The notes under the pieces are model-generated. The model searched no databases and was not told the origin of the DNA. It saw nothing but the letters and a program-made list of their open reading frames with translations. A DNA stretch of 64,000 bases from Oxyruncus cristatus. Taxonomy: Eukaryota > Chordata > Aves > Passeriformes > Cotingidae. Location: the NCBI GenBank assembly GCA_013399855.1, contig VXAY01002912.1:755343-819342 (forward strand), in the 5' to 3' direction. Within the stretch, counting starts at the first letter, position 1, and every line of letters starts with the position of its first letter. Of this stretch, positions 24,360-35,015 are shown one piece after another. The translations under genes and the position numbers were made by a program.

Positions 24360-26229
24360 CTCTTAAAAATTAATTAATTTTTAAAAATCACACAATTTGC
24401 AGACAACCCTTTGTATGTTTTCCCCATCATTAACTGAAAAGTCTTCCATCCAAAAACATCTTACAATACACTTACATCTTACAATACTCACTTACAATAC
24501 AAACCCACAAAAGTCAAAGTCCATTGTAACTCAAATCTCCTATCTAATAAATAAGCCAAACTTTAGGTTAATGTTGGGATCTATACCCTAAAAGTTGTTT
24601 TTGTAACAAAGAAGAGTGATGTAAAGCCATCTGTCTCCAAGTACTGTGACAGTACTGTACACTACCAAAGCTCCACTAGATCCCGCATCAACTCCATCCT
24701 CACCTGTATGGCTTTGATTACATCCCAGCTTGTTTCCTTCTGGGGAATGCCACCCCAAAAATGCCTGTGATGTGCAAAATATACAGAAATGGAATAGAGA
24801 ATCTCCTGGCTGCCTCCTTCTCAGGCCAGTCAGGACAACTTTATACATAAAAGTGCCTCAACGCTGTGTGCCAAAAAGAAAGAAAGGCCCTCTTCCTGTC
24901 TTAAAATCAGATCCCCAGCATATCTTTAGCTCAAAAAACAGGGCAGATGAGGGTATCGATAAACTCAGGGTAAGGCACTTTACTATAAAGTTGGACTATT
25001 TCGAAGAACACATCATTTCATATTAGTATATGTTAACAGCATAGACCTGCCTAAATGATCTAAAACAGACTTTGATACTGCGCTTGTATGTGGGAGGGCA
25101 TGCCCTCAGGTGATTCTTTAAAATGTTCGAGAAGCTCAAATTATGGAACACTGGCAAATTCTGAATAAGTTTTTTGGGAGAACATTATACTTCTTACACC
25201 ATCTCAACTTTCTGAATGCCAAGTAACATTTTTCCCACCCACAAACATTTTCCTCAGCAGCCTGTTGCCATGGCAATCCTAGCAACTGCAGGACAAGTCT
25301 CTTTAAAAAGGTTTCTGACAACAACTGTATCTGCCAACTTACCACCACCTCTTGTCAATGTAATTACAAGTTGCAGACAAACTGTTATCCCCTAAAGCTT
25401 ACTTCAAACTGTGATTGCTGGCTTTGTTTCTTATAAGCACACATTCTTACATTCCCACACAAATAAATCACTGTAAGATGTCTGCCCTGCTAGGCAAATG
25501 TACTTTTACAATCCATATGTTTCTCCAGTGAGTTTTTAATAGAGATAAATAAGGAGTGGATAGCTACAAAAAGGCTCAAGGACAAGCCTATGGAAATGAC
25601 ACAGATGCTAAAATAAGCAGCACTGCATTGGCTATCACTGTAAAATCTGCTTCGAGGCCCAATGGCCTGCAACCTTCACTTTCAACTAAGCCTCCTGATA
25701 TCTTCTCCTCTGCTTACAAGCTGCTACCACTTCCTTCTTTTCAAAATCTTTCATTAAGATACATCAGAACTGTCTGTCTCTCAAAATCAAACAAGGAAGA
25801 GCAAGCTCTCCAACCAGCAACACTACTAATGCATAGTTTTCTATAATGTCCTAATTCCCACCACCACACCATGCACACATACTCACAAGTATTTCCTTTC
25901 CATTGAGTACCAGCACTACCTGATGCTGAAAAGAGAAGAATTTAAATTCGTATTTTAGGCACCCACTTCCACCTTCTGATATACCACCATACCGGCAACT
26001 GGGCTATTCGGATCACTCACACCAGGAGCTGTATGACATTCCACTGGCTTGCTTTGGGCCAAATGTATGGTTTCCAGTAAAATCCTGATTCCCTGAGCTG
26101 GCAGCTACTCGATCAGAGCATCCTCTTGGGGTCATGTACAGCGCTTGATCAGACCCTGTTTACCCACTGTAGAACTGAAACTTCTACCTTCCAATGTCAG
26201 TTTTGTGTGACAGCTACTTTTATTTTCCT

Positions 26230-26406
26230 CATCTTTAGTGTTTCCTGGAGATGTGTATTTTTAGCAAACCCTGCCGTGACCACCTCTTCTCCAGTATCTA
26301 CTTTTTTGTATTCTGCCTGGGCAACAATAATACCATCTTTATGCTTGGCTTTGTGATGTATTTTTATTTATTTTTCAAAAGCTAGGCTGCTCAAAAACTT
26401 CTTCCC
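26230..26406 (-). pseudogene. STK31: STK31 Tudor-side exon with in-frame TAA and frameshift
   Basis: The acceptor is ttttagag and entry is phase 0. The frame reads GKKFLSSLAFEK, then TAA (26368-26370), then IKIHHKAKHKDGIIVAQAEY and KKVDTGEEVVTAGFAK. Human has TTFLGSLIFEKEIKMR, then EDGTVIAQAEYGSVDIGEEV. The glutamate codon after FEK is now a stop. Near 26235 the likely frame shifts again, to DEENKSSC, and this soon meets another stop. The match before and after the TAA is strong, so the stop is inside true exon sequence. Confidence 0.8.
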
Positions 26407-27863
26407 CTCTAAAATAAAGATATGATGAAGTTGTGTACTGGACACTCTGAAAACTTTAAGCTGAAATCCACCATCTCTCTTCAGAGAAAAAGATGGCATC
26501 TTTAAAAACAAAACCCACATACCTTGGGTAAATCTTACATTCAACACATTTATTCAGAAATAACGCTATTATCTGCATAACTGCAACTGTACCCTGACCT
26601 AATCACTGTCAACATCAGGCTGGACTTCAACACCAATAGCTCTCCCTCAATGTTCAGCCTTGAAGAATTCAGTATCATAACTGACAGAAATCCAAAGTCC
26701 CATCGACTCTCAATAGAAGTTGGCAACTGGGTTATCCAATTCTTTTATAAATCTACTTTACTCAAACTATTCATGCAGAAATTGGGAAATGCCAGAATTG
26801 GCAGACACCAGTTTCACCAAAGACAAGCAGTTTTGAAAGACTGGGGAATGTATTCAAGATCTTTTGCAAGACATCTGCAAGAAAGTTATCTTTTATTGAC
26901 AGAGTTTTCTTCTTATTTCCCCACCACTTCTGAAAACAAGCTGGTTTTGTTAAAAATTAAGCATGGAAGTTGTAGGGTCAGGAAAGCTACACAGAGCAAG
27001 CAAATAAAGCTTTAGCTCCAGCAATAAGAACTATTATTGAAAAAAAGAAAAAAAAGAAAAAAGAAAAAAACCACAAAACCTCAGGGAATTGACAACAGAG
27101 ATTTTCATCTGTCTTAAGAAATCACATTTAATAATGTCAATAGGACCACAGGGATGAGGCCATGCAAGGTCTCTTGGCATCTCTTCTATATGATAGACGA
27201 GGCAAGCTGGACAGATGCTTCCTGCTTCCTCCTCCTCCGGCAACATCTGCACCCAAGTCACTGGCCAGTGAAGCACAGGCAGTGCCAGTGACAATCCTTG
27301 AAGTGGCATGCTATGACTGTAAAAGGTGTCCCAGAAAATGAGACCACCACTAGTAACACTTACCAGTCCTGTTGCCATCACTTCCTGAGACTTTCATGTT
27401 CAGTGCTGGCCCGGAACAACAGGGTTCCTACTCCCACCTGCTATTCTTTCTCTTGACCAAAAGTTTGCATAGTACCCAGGCATTCAAGCAGCTCGTAGGT
27501 GTAAGTGAATTTATCACAGATTCTGTGACCAAGGGAGGTATTATGCTTTTCCTCTGAAGGGAAAGAAACAGAGGTACTTTGTTTCCTTAGTGCCAGAAAG
27601 AACTTGGGTCAGACAGAAATAGACTTGAGGCTCTGAAGATGGCAAAAGCGCACTCTAAAAATCACCTCCCCGGTACAATCTGAACCATTTTTGACAAACC
27701 ATTTAATTTCTAGAGTAGGTTCACAGCAACAGATCAGAGAGTCCGTCCCAGTATACCCTGCCTCACAGTTAAACAGAGGACTCCTCCCGGGAACACTGTG
27801 CTGGTATTTGGCAGCATCTGCTTCAGGTCAAGTAATCTAAATAAAATAAAATCTGTTACTCAC

Positions 27864-28023
27864 CTGGTCACACATATTTAAGTTCTGATCAGTTGGTCTC
27901 TGCAGTACCCAGTGTCTGTACTTCTCATCAACACTGCAAACATTGCAAGTTTGGTGGAATTTTAACTGAGTTGGGTCTATTCAGAATTTGAGATTTTCCA
28001 CAGTCATTGTACAACACCTGACA
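27864..28023 (-). pseudogene. STK31: STK31 Tudor-domain exon with frameshift
   Basis: The acceptor is ttatgcag and the donor gtgagt. The first part reads CQVLYNDCGKSQILNR, then IPPNLQCLQC and TGA (27928-27930). Human has CLVRYIDYGNTEILNR and EIPLELQFSSV. One extra T restores the match in the next frame: VDEKYRHWVLQ and TDQNLNMCDQ against VAKKYKLWGLH and SDQEVTQFDQ. The aromatic-cage motif YIDYGN has become YNDCGK, so ligand binding would probably be lost even without the frameshift. Confidence 0.85.
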
Positions 28024-28916
28024 CTGCATAATAAGATAAAATATAAATCAGCAATAAACCTCCTACCGAAATGTGCACTGACAACTACTAGAATACAAGC
28101 ACACTGAAGAGATCAGAATCTTCTTTACTGGGCCCTGATACACTTCAGAGGAAGGAACTGAGTTAGAGCAATCTCTTACTCTGGCACCTGTCTAAAAGCT
28201 TAGTGACAAAACTTTAAGTAACAAAACAGATCTCCACTGGAAATTATTTTCTCTAAAGGCTACAGTTAAGAAGCAATATAGAAGACTTTTATGGCCAGAT
28301 ATGTAATATTTCCATGCCAAGCAGCCTGTCTAGAATGACTATTTTAAATAGAAACTATCAGCCCTCTGTATCAGTCTCCTAATGCTGATTAGCAACTCTT
28401 TCAGGTCATTTCCATCAGAGCCAAAAGCTGCCATCACCCTTTGGATGTTTGTCATAGAACTGCTGCTAAATATGTCCTCTTTATCTTCTCAGGGGTACTT
28501 TATCCAGCACATTCAACATTACAGATTTTTAAAAGATCTTTCACACATCTTGAGATGGAGAAAAGAACCACTTCTCTGAAAAAAGCATATGCATCTCATG
28601 ATGTATACTGGACAAAGAAACACAATTCAGCATTCTGTATATTACCTTATTGTAGTATTTCATGAATGTTAAAAAAAAAAAAAAAAGAACAGTGTTTCCA
28701 TAATTTTACTGAAGTGTGAAGTCCAGCAAGACTTGCTCACACAAAGTAAGTGTTTTCTTTAGGAGAGCTAACAGTTCTTAAAGAGAACTTAGAGAATAGA
28801 GCCCACAGCATAATCAAAGATGAAGAAAATACCTTTAAGAGTGGCTACATAGAATTAAAGCCTTTATATCCAGGTGAAAAAAACCCAAAAACCCAACATA
28901 CACAAAAATTGCTTAC

Positions 28917-29007
28917 CTTACTAAAATCAGGTTTGCCAAAAACTGCATTAGTCCAAGGACAAGCTTCAGTCAGCGCACAACATATTTTCAAGAGGTCATT
29001 ACATCTA
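28917..29007 (-). pseudogene. STK31: STK31 exon before the Tudor core
   Basis: The acceptor is aatgccag and the donor gtaagc. The frame reads RCNDLLKICCALTEACPW and then NAVFGKPDFSK, matching human NRNKDIMKIGCSLSEVCPQ and SSVLGNLDPNK. The exon enters with one base before the first full codon, while the previous exon (30407) ends in phase 0, so the two do not join in frame. A further degenerate block at about 28100-28160 (VYQGPVKKILISSV) may be the next human segment, RCKVLKIISV. Confidence 0.7.
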
Positions 29008-30406
29008 CTGGCATTCAAAGTGTGGAGAAAGCATAGAAGTTATTAACTGTCATTTTTAATAGATACTTGATGGCTTATAACAGCCAAAAGTTAAATCAAA
29101 ACTGTCGCACAGCTGTTGAGACAAGTAAATGCCCCACCTTAATCTTTCAGTCTTCATTTTATGTGCACTTGCAAGCCTGCTCTCAATTTCTTCCAAGAAT
29201 TAATGAAACAGATCTGGGCAGGTAATGTACCTCAGACAAATAGTTTGCAAAGAACAGTTTTAACAGTTTAATTACCAGCTATCTGTCTGCAGATCTTACT
29301 TACCAATCCTCACAAATGTTAGTATGCATGTGGTATCTGTTTTCTTTCACTCCTTAATAAAAGGAGGCAACAGCTCCGCCATACCCCTTGTTCTCTTTAC
29401 ATGCCAACTTGGGTTTTGGTTTGGCTGAGAGAAGAAGAGTTTTTCCACTTAAAACTTAGTATCTGAATGACTGTAAAACTAGGTCAATTCCAGTGAGATG
29501 GCTTTCAGGAGATGCTTTTCTGCTCATAACTCAAAGGAAAGAATCCAGAGCTCAGAGCTGGAAAGAAAACACTTGTGCAACCAAACAGATAGTTAACCTT
29601 AGAAGCACACTCCTAACTTTTGTACCTTACAATATTAAATAAAACACTGCAACAGAGTTTCAGAATGCCAGGAGGAGAATTAAGTATGACTATTACATAT
29701 AAATACCCCTTTATTCTAAAAAGCTGTTCCATAAACAGAATGAGTAAAGTTTGGTCCCCCTTCCCAAATTCCTGTTGGGAACATGACAAGGAGCATTTCC
29801 TCCACCAACTGGCTCAAAGCTACAAGGATGTTGACCGATGTGCACACATTGATCAGCCTGCAGACCAAACAGGAAAGGCAAGCTGTGGTACTCCTTCTGG
29901 ATTTTCCCCTCTCCCTGCTGCAGCCCCCACATCAAAGAAAACTATTAATTGTTTGGGATCTTTTACTTTTTCTCATTCTCCCCATCCAACATCCTCCTGC
30001 CCATCTACAGAAAAATTGACACTTTTAGGGTAGGAGATCCACCCCCAGCAGGACTCCCAACTGCCTCCTACTGTATTCCTCAGTCAAGAGCAAATATTTT
30101 AGCCATCAATTTATTTATTTTTATGACCTACCAAATATTCAAGAAAGTGTAGCTACAGATTTATTTTATATTCTTGTTAATCATGCATTCACTGCATGGA
30201 AATTCTTTTTGACATTTCAGAAAAAGATAACGGTTTAAAATTTCCCTTTAAAAGGGAATACTTGCAATTCTGAAATCGAAATGAAATTATTTTTCTTTTT
30301 CCAACATCAAATGCTATCATTTATTCTCACTTATACAGAAACTTGCTGAGGGGGAGGAGGTAAGATTAAACACCTCAGTTAAAATCAAATATTTTTCTGA
30401 ATTAAC

Positions 30407-30452
30407 CTGCACCCAAAATGTTACAGCTTCTTCAGCGTGGCAGCCCACAATA
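30407..30452 (-). pseudogene. STK31: STK31 exon 3, 5' edge cut by a CR1
   Basis: The frame HIVGCHAEEAVTFWVQ followed by donor gttaat matches human DVVGSHIEDAVTFWAQ. Upstream, where a pyrimidine tract and AG should be, the sequence passes directly into a CR1 (30453-30597, antisense to the exon). The nearest AG lies inside the CR1. Confidence 0.7.
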
Positions 30453-30597
30453 TGGAAGTGTTCAAGGCCAGGTTGGATGGAGCTTTGAGCAACATGGTCT
30501 AGTGGAAAGTGTCCTTGCCCATGACAGGGGTTTGGAACTAAATAATCTTTAAGAGCCCTTCCAACAGAAACTATTCTGTAATTCTGTGATATTGAGA
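30453..30597 (+). mobile_element. CR1 LINE 3' fragment, plus orientation
   Basis: It starts near TGGAAGTGTTCAAGGCCAGG, continues GTTGGATGGAGC and GGTCTAGTGGAAAGTGTCC, and ends TATTCTGTAATTCTGTGAT. This is the last ~145 bp of an avian CR1. It lies between STK31 exons 2 and 3 and touches exon 3. Confidence 0.85.
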
Positions 30598-30664
30598 GAA
30601 AAAAAAAATTATCCTCAAGCATAAGATTATGTACTTGTTTGTTTCAAAACACACCCCATTTTAC

Positions 30665-30699
30665 CTTTGTCATACTGTTTCTTTCTGTGACAAAGGATT
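30665..30699 (-). pseudogene. STK31: STK31 exon 2 candidate
   Basis: A 35-nt block with acceptor atttcag and donor gtaaaa. The frame reads ILCHRKKQYDK plus a split codon, resembling human IVQMDEDTHYDKV. It is short, so the call leans on the QYDK/HYDK match and its position just upstream of exon 3. Exon 1 and the start codon were not found. Confidence 0.4.
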
Positions 30700-30759
30700 C
30701 TGAAATCCGCTGATGAGTGTGGTTCATCAACCACAAAGTTAAACATTCTGATGGTGAGG

Positions 30760-33700
30760 TGAAGATGTGGCAGAGCTGATAAAGTGCCTGATAAAGGAAC
30801 AAACAAGTGGTACTATGGAGAACTTACCTAAAGCTGCTGAGCTGACACAGCTGGCCTGGAGACACCTGACTGACAGTCAAGCCCAGTCCCACTTTCTAAT
30901 AGCAGGGTCTTCTGATATATCCCTTTTTGGAGTGTGTGTGGAGATTCCTCCCTTGAGTGAGGCTGAGCAAATGAGATTTGCCCATGGTCATTGGTATGGG
31001 TGAATAACACCAATCTCTACTTAATAATCATCTTTGCTAGTTTTAATATAATTGCTTCAACATTGCTTCAAAATACTGCACTGTACTATACTAGTGGTTA
31101 TAGCTTCTATACTGTGTAGCAAATAATTCTGATTACAATATTTTAGTCTAATCCTTATCATAATAAATATTTTTTATATATAAATGTATCTGGTTTGCCG
31201 TCCCTAATTCTGAGGGATAAAGTTATACAAAAGTTCAATTACATTTGTATGATTGTTTAGACATAAAATGTTGACCAAGTCTGGGGCTAAGATTAGATGC
31301 AGCCCCAACTAGACTCCTCTCTGAGCAGGAGTTCAGAAAGCAAGGGGTCCTTGCTGCACCTCGTGACTCAGCAGGAAGGCTTCTCTAATAAACTTTATTT
31401 GAAGCTCCCATTCTGCCCATGACACAGCATTACATGTTATGGATGAGCCTGGGACCTTCCCTAGGGAGGAAACTGAAGGAACCTGTGGGATTAGTGCCCA
31501 GCTGTGCCAGACAACATGGGTAAAGTGAATGCAAAACCGATGTGAAGCATTCACTCCACCAGAAAATAAATGCTAAAGACTCCAAAGCAAGTGTAAGCTT
31601 CTAGGCAAAAGTTGTATATTTAGTTACCCAAAAGACACCTGACAACAGGTACACCCGTGCAAGGTCTTTTGGACTGGAAACCCTTTGTTGTTGTTTTCAA
31701 TTATTTTTGTGCTAACTAAAAATACAATCACTACCTGCAAAGTTGCCTCGTTTTTCTTCGGCCACATGGCTACAAACCACTTCTAGAGAGAGGCTCCGGG
31801 GACATACAGCCACAAGACCACCAACTGTTTAATATGCACAACATGCTGTAAAGACACTGGACAGCTTGACAAAGTAAATCTGCACGAGTGCTGTTACTGG
31901 TTGTGAATTCACACATCACATTCCCCTTCCTCCCAAACCTAAGACAGACAGACGTGGTTTATATTTAGCGTCAGAAACACACAGGATGGGAAGGAGACCC
32001 TTGCCCTCCACTGAGGATCACTGACCCATGTCCACTCTCACGAATAGCCACGGTACATCTAAGCCTCTTCATGGGATGATTAAAAATAGCGAAAAAATGC
32101 TGTTCTACACTCTAGGAGTGTAATAATAATGGCAAAATATTGATTTGAGAGCCAGCTATTTTAAAAATGAGACATGCTTAAGCTTTGCTCAAGACCTATA
32201 CAATTAAGCTTTAACAGTTTAGAGCACTCTTGTGTAGGGGAACATGCCTGATTTCTTGGATCAGGGTCAGAAAGAGTTAATGTGTCTAGCTGAATGACTG
32301 ATATACACCCACCAATAAATCATACACAGGAATGGTAACTTATCTGTTCTATGATATTTTGTTCAAAGTTCACGGCTGCTCTCAGGAAAACAAACCATCC
32401 ACAAGTACCAGTTAAAATGAGCTCTTTATTTAATTACAACTGTTAATGGCAAACATACTAGCATTTGGTCTCTGCTGTTATATTATTAAAAACAAAAATC
32501 TTTTGTAATGGATGTATAAAGAGATTTTTCAGTAGAATTGGAGGTTGTAATTTTGATCCTACAAATTTATCTTTTTTTTAGGATAAATTCAAATTTCACT
32601 TAAGACGTGACATCTGTGTTCATTTTTCACAGCCAGCAATATTCAGATGATTTGTACCTGGTTTTTCATGCATAGATATAAATAAAATTGCAGAAAAAAA
32701 GTATTATGTGAATAACAAGAAGCCGAAAGTATGCCTTCTAGTAAGGAAACCGAGTTTCTTTTCCTTGGACATTATCAACATGAGGGAAAAATGGTCAGAA
32801 CTCCTAAGCAATATTTAAAAGCAGTTGATACTTTTATGATCCAACCTGGTTTCCAACTAAAAAGTAATACCATAAAATAAATGTAATAATGTTTTTGTAT
32901 CATTTAAGTGGAAATATTAAATAAATTTAAGCACAGAATAAAAAAAAATTTTAAATTAGTTTAACAAAACCAGTTCGTGATGATCATAGTAGAGCTTCGT
33001 AGGACTGGATTTGGCAGAGCTAGCATTTAAAACTGACAAATATTTTCAACTTACAATGTCAAAAAAGCACAATACATTATTTCCTAAGAGTTTTGTTTTG
33101 TTATCAGTATAAAAAGGAACACAAAATACAATTTTATTGTGACTGTTAAAACCTCTGCCCTTAACAATATTTCTCTGTGCCAAAGCTCATCCCCAAAACA
33201 CACACGTACATTTCCAGAACTGCACTCCCTAGTGGGTATAGTCACAGGCATATACACAAAACTAGAATAAACTTCCCCTATGAAGCTTGTGACAACCTCT
33301 CTGAAAACTGAAATATGTTTTTTCTGTATTTTTAGTTACCTTTTTTTTAACAATGTTATTTATATTTAGGGTTTTTTTTCTTGTGATTCCATTGTGAAAC
33401 CTCTATTTACTTACAAGACCAAGCACAGGATATGTAGAAGGGATTGCTTGCCAGGGCCAGAAGAGGGAGCTCAAATTAGTATTTTCACTTATTAGGATAA
33501 AGCAGCATGTACCTGTGTAGAATTTAATGGTAAAGGTATTTTTAAAACAATAATTAGACACTTTGATGTATTATGCATTTAAACTAAAGTAACAGATTAG
33601 CCTGTGTGATTGGCACCTGCAGTAATGGCTGTATAGGTCGGAATTAAGGCAAATGGCTCTCTTAAATCATTGAATTTCAGGAACTGAGCCTTCCATTCCC

Positions 33701-34900
33701 ATCTCACTCAGATTCCACCACTCACTTTATGATCCACCTGCACTCCCAAGAACTCTCTTTCCCTACCACAGCTGATATCTGAACAATAAAGCAAGTTGCC
33801 CTGCACTAAATGCCTTCAAACTCACCTCTTTTCCTTTGCCATGTCTCCAAGATGTCTCCAAGAGACATCTTCAGGTATTTTTAAGGACAAACTGACTTAC
33901 ACCTCTCTGTTTTCAAAGGAGAATACGTTAGCTCAGGCTCTGCTTTTATCTCCTAAGCTGCACCCTCTGCCAGTTATTCTTTACCAAGTTCTTGCTGTAC
34001 TGCTTCACAGAATTAAACCACTACACAAAGTCACCAAATTTTATATTTCCCTGTCCACTACCTTTAATACAACACATGCTGCCACAGCTGTGCATAGAAT
34101 GGACAGCTGGACAAAGAATACAAAAGCACATCTCCTCAGTCTGTGTTGGATTAGACATGATGAATCTGCTGGATAGATAAGTTTGTATCAAACGCTATAC
34201 AATTATTTATTTACAGGCAATAAATAACAAATCCATTTACACTTAATGTTTTCAGAAGTTTAGTGCAATAGTTGTTATGGACAGTAACAGACAAGCAGAG
34301 CTGGGAGAATGGTACCACCAGAGAAATCTGGGATAAAGTATACAAGCAATATCCCTTCAAGTAGCTCATAAGTGTGGAAATGGATTTACAAGCGTACAGA
34401 ATGCCACATGTAAAAGAATATTTATATGACGGCAAGAACAGAGCCTAGAGAAGTGTGAGAGAAGAAGGGACTGTTTGAATTTTATGTAAAGGCAATTAAA
34501 CCAACAGAAAGGGAAAAAAATTTAAAGGAAATATTAAAATGTCAATATTAACAGAACAAATCTCACCAAGTAAAAATCCATGAACAAGATGAGTTCAAAG
34601 GACTCTACAAATAAAGAAAATGTGTCATAAAAGTCTAAGAGTAAGACATATATTTTCTTTGCCCTCAGACAACCTAATATTTAAATACATGGTTATTCTC
34701 TCAGACCTTAAATAACAGTTCTGCAACTCTCTGAATATGATTTTCCATTCTCAAAGAAATATCTCTGTAACAGTTCTGGAGGTTAGAAACACATTGATTA
34801 AAGAACCAATTTTATTATAACAAGAAAATTAAAAATTAATTTCAGCAAAATAACAAAGCAACAGAATAAATAAATTAATAAACAGAAGTATGCAGGTAGA
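30760..34900. other. STK31 - FAM221A intergenic region; no gene seen
   Basis: This should hold STK31 exon 1 and promoter. I see no CpG island and no convincing first exon, which may mean the promoter has decayed. The stretch is AT-rich. A 126-codon plus-strand frame at 33796-34176 has no recognisable domain. Confidence 0.5.
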
Positions 34901-34934
34901 CACAGAGAATAGTGTGCCAAACAATAAATATTTA

Positions 34935-34950
34935 TTTATTTGTTTATTAA
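34935..34950 (-). terminator. FAM221A: FAM221A polyadenylation signals
   Basis: Read on the minus strand, overlapping AATAAA hexamers lie just after the TGA (AATAAACAAATAAATAAATA). If used, the 3' UTR would be very short. Further AATAAA copies lie below. Confidence 0.45.
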
Positions 34951-34952
34951 TC

Positions 34953-35015
34953 TCATGGCTTCTTTGATGACACTGGACTTTTCCCTCTCCGTTTAGCAGC
35001 TTTCTCCATTTTCAG
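34953..35015 (-). CDS. FAM221A: FAM221A exon 7 (last coding)
   Basis: The acceptor is ttgttacag. The frame reads LKMEKAAKRRGKSPVSSKKP and stops at TGA 34953-34955. Human ends MKMEKAAKWKGKAPLPSATKPS. This is a basic, lysine-rich tail. Confidence 0.92.
   Translation of the reverse strand: MKMEKAAKRRGKSPVSSKKP

Larger units (their letters stand above)
108..30699 (-). pseudogene. STK31: STK31 (TDRD8) remnant, probable unitary pseudogene
   Basis: STK31 is a vertebrate germ-cell protein with an N-terminal Tudor domain, a central coiled coil and a C-terminal kinase-like domain. At least twelve exon-sized blocks on the minus strand match it in order, from exon 2 near 30.7 kb to the final exon at 108. 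The position beside FAM221A agrees with human synteny. Several blocks are open with good GT/AG sites (108-293, 8830-8873, 24198-24359). Others are broken: TAA at 26368-26370, TAG at 15400-15402, a frameshift leading to TGA at 27928-27930, frameshifts near 26235 and 12010, splice-phase mismatches at 29007 and 20991, and a CR1 where the acceptor of the 30407 exon should be. Exon 1 and several coiled-coil and kinase exons were not found. Lesions spread over the whole gene argue against sequencing error alone. A shortened product from downstream exons is not excluded. Confidence 0.8.

Noticed and set aside
27034..27381. 115-codon minus-strand frame in the STK31 region, containing GLIF
   Set aside because: I tested it as the exon for human GSLIFEKEIK, but the following residues do not match; the true match is at 26230-26406.
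33796..34176. 126-codon plus-strand frame downstream of FAM221A
   Set aside because: No domain, no splice or promoter context, composition like the flanking intergenic DNA.
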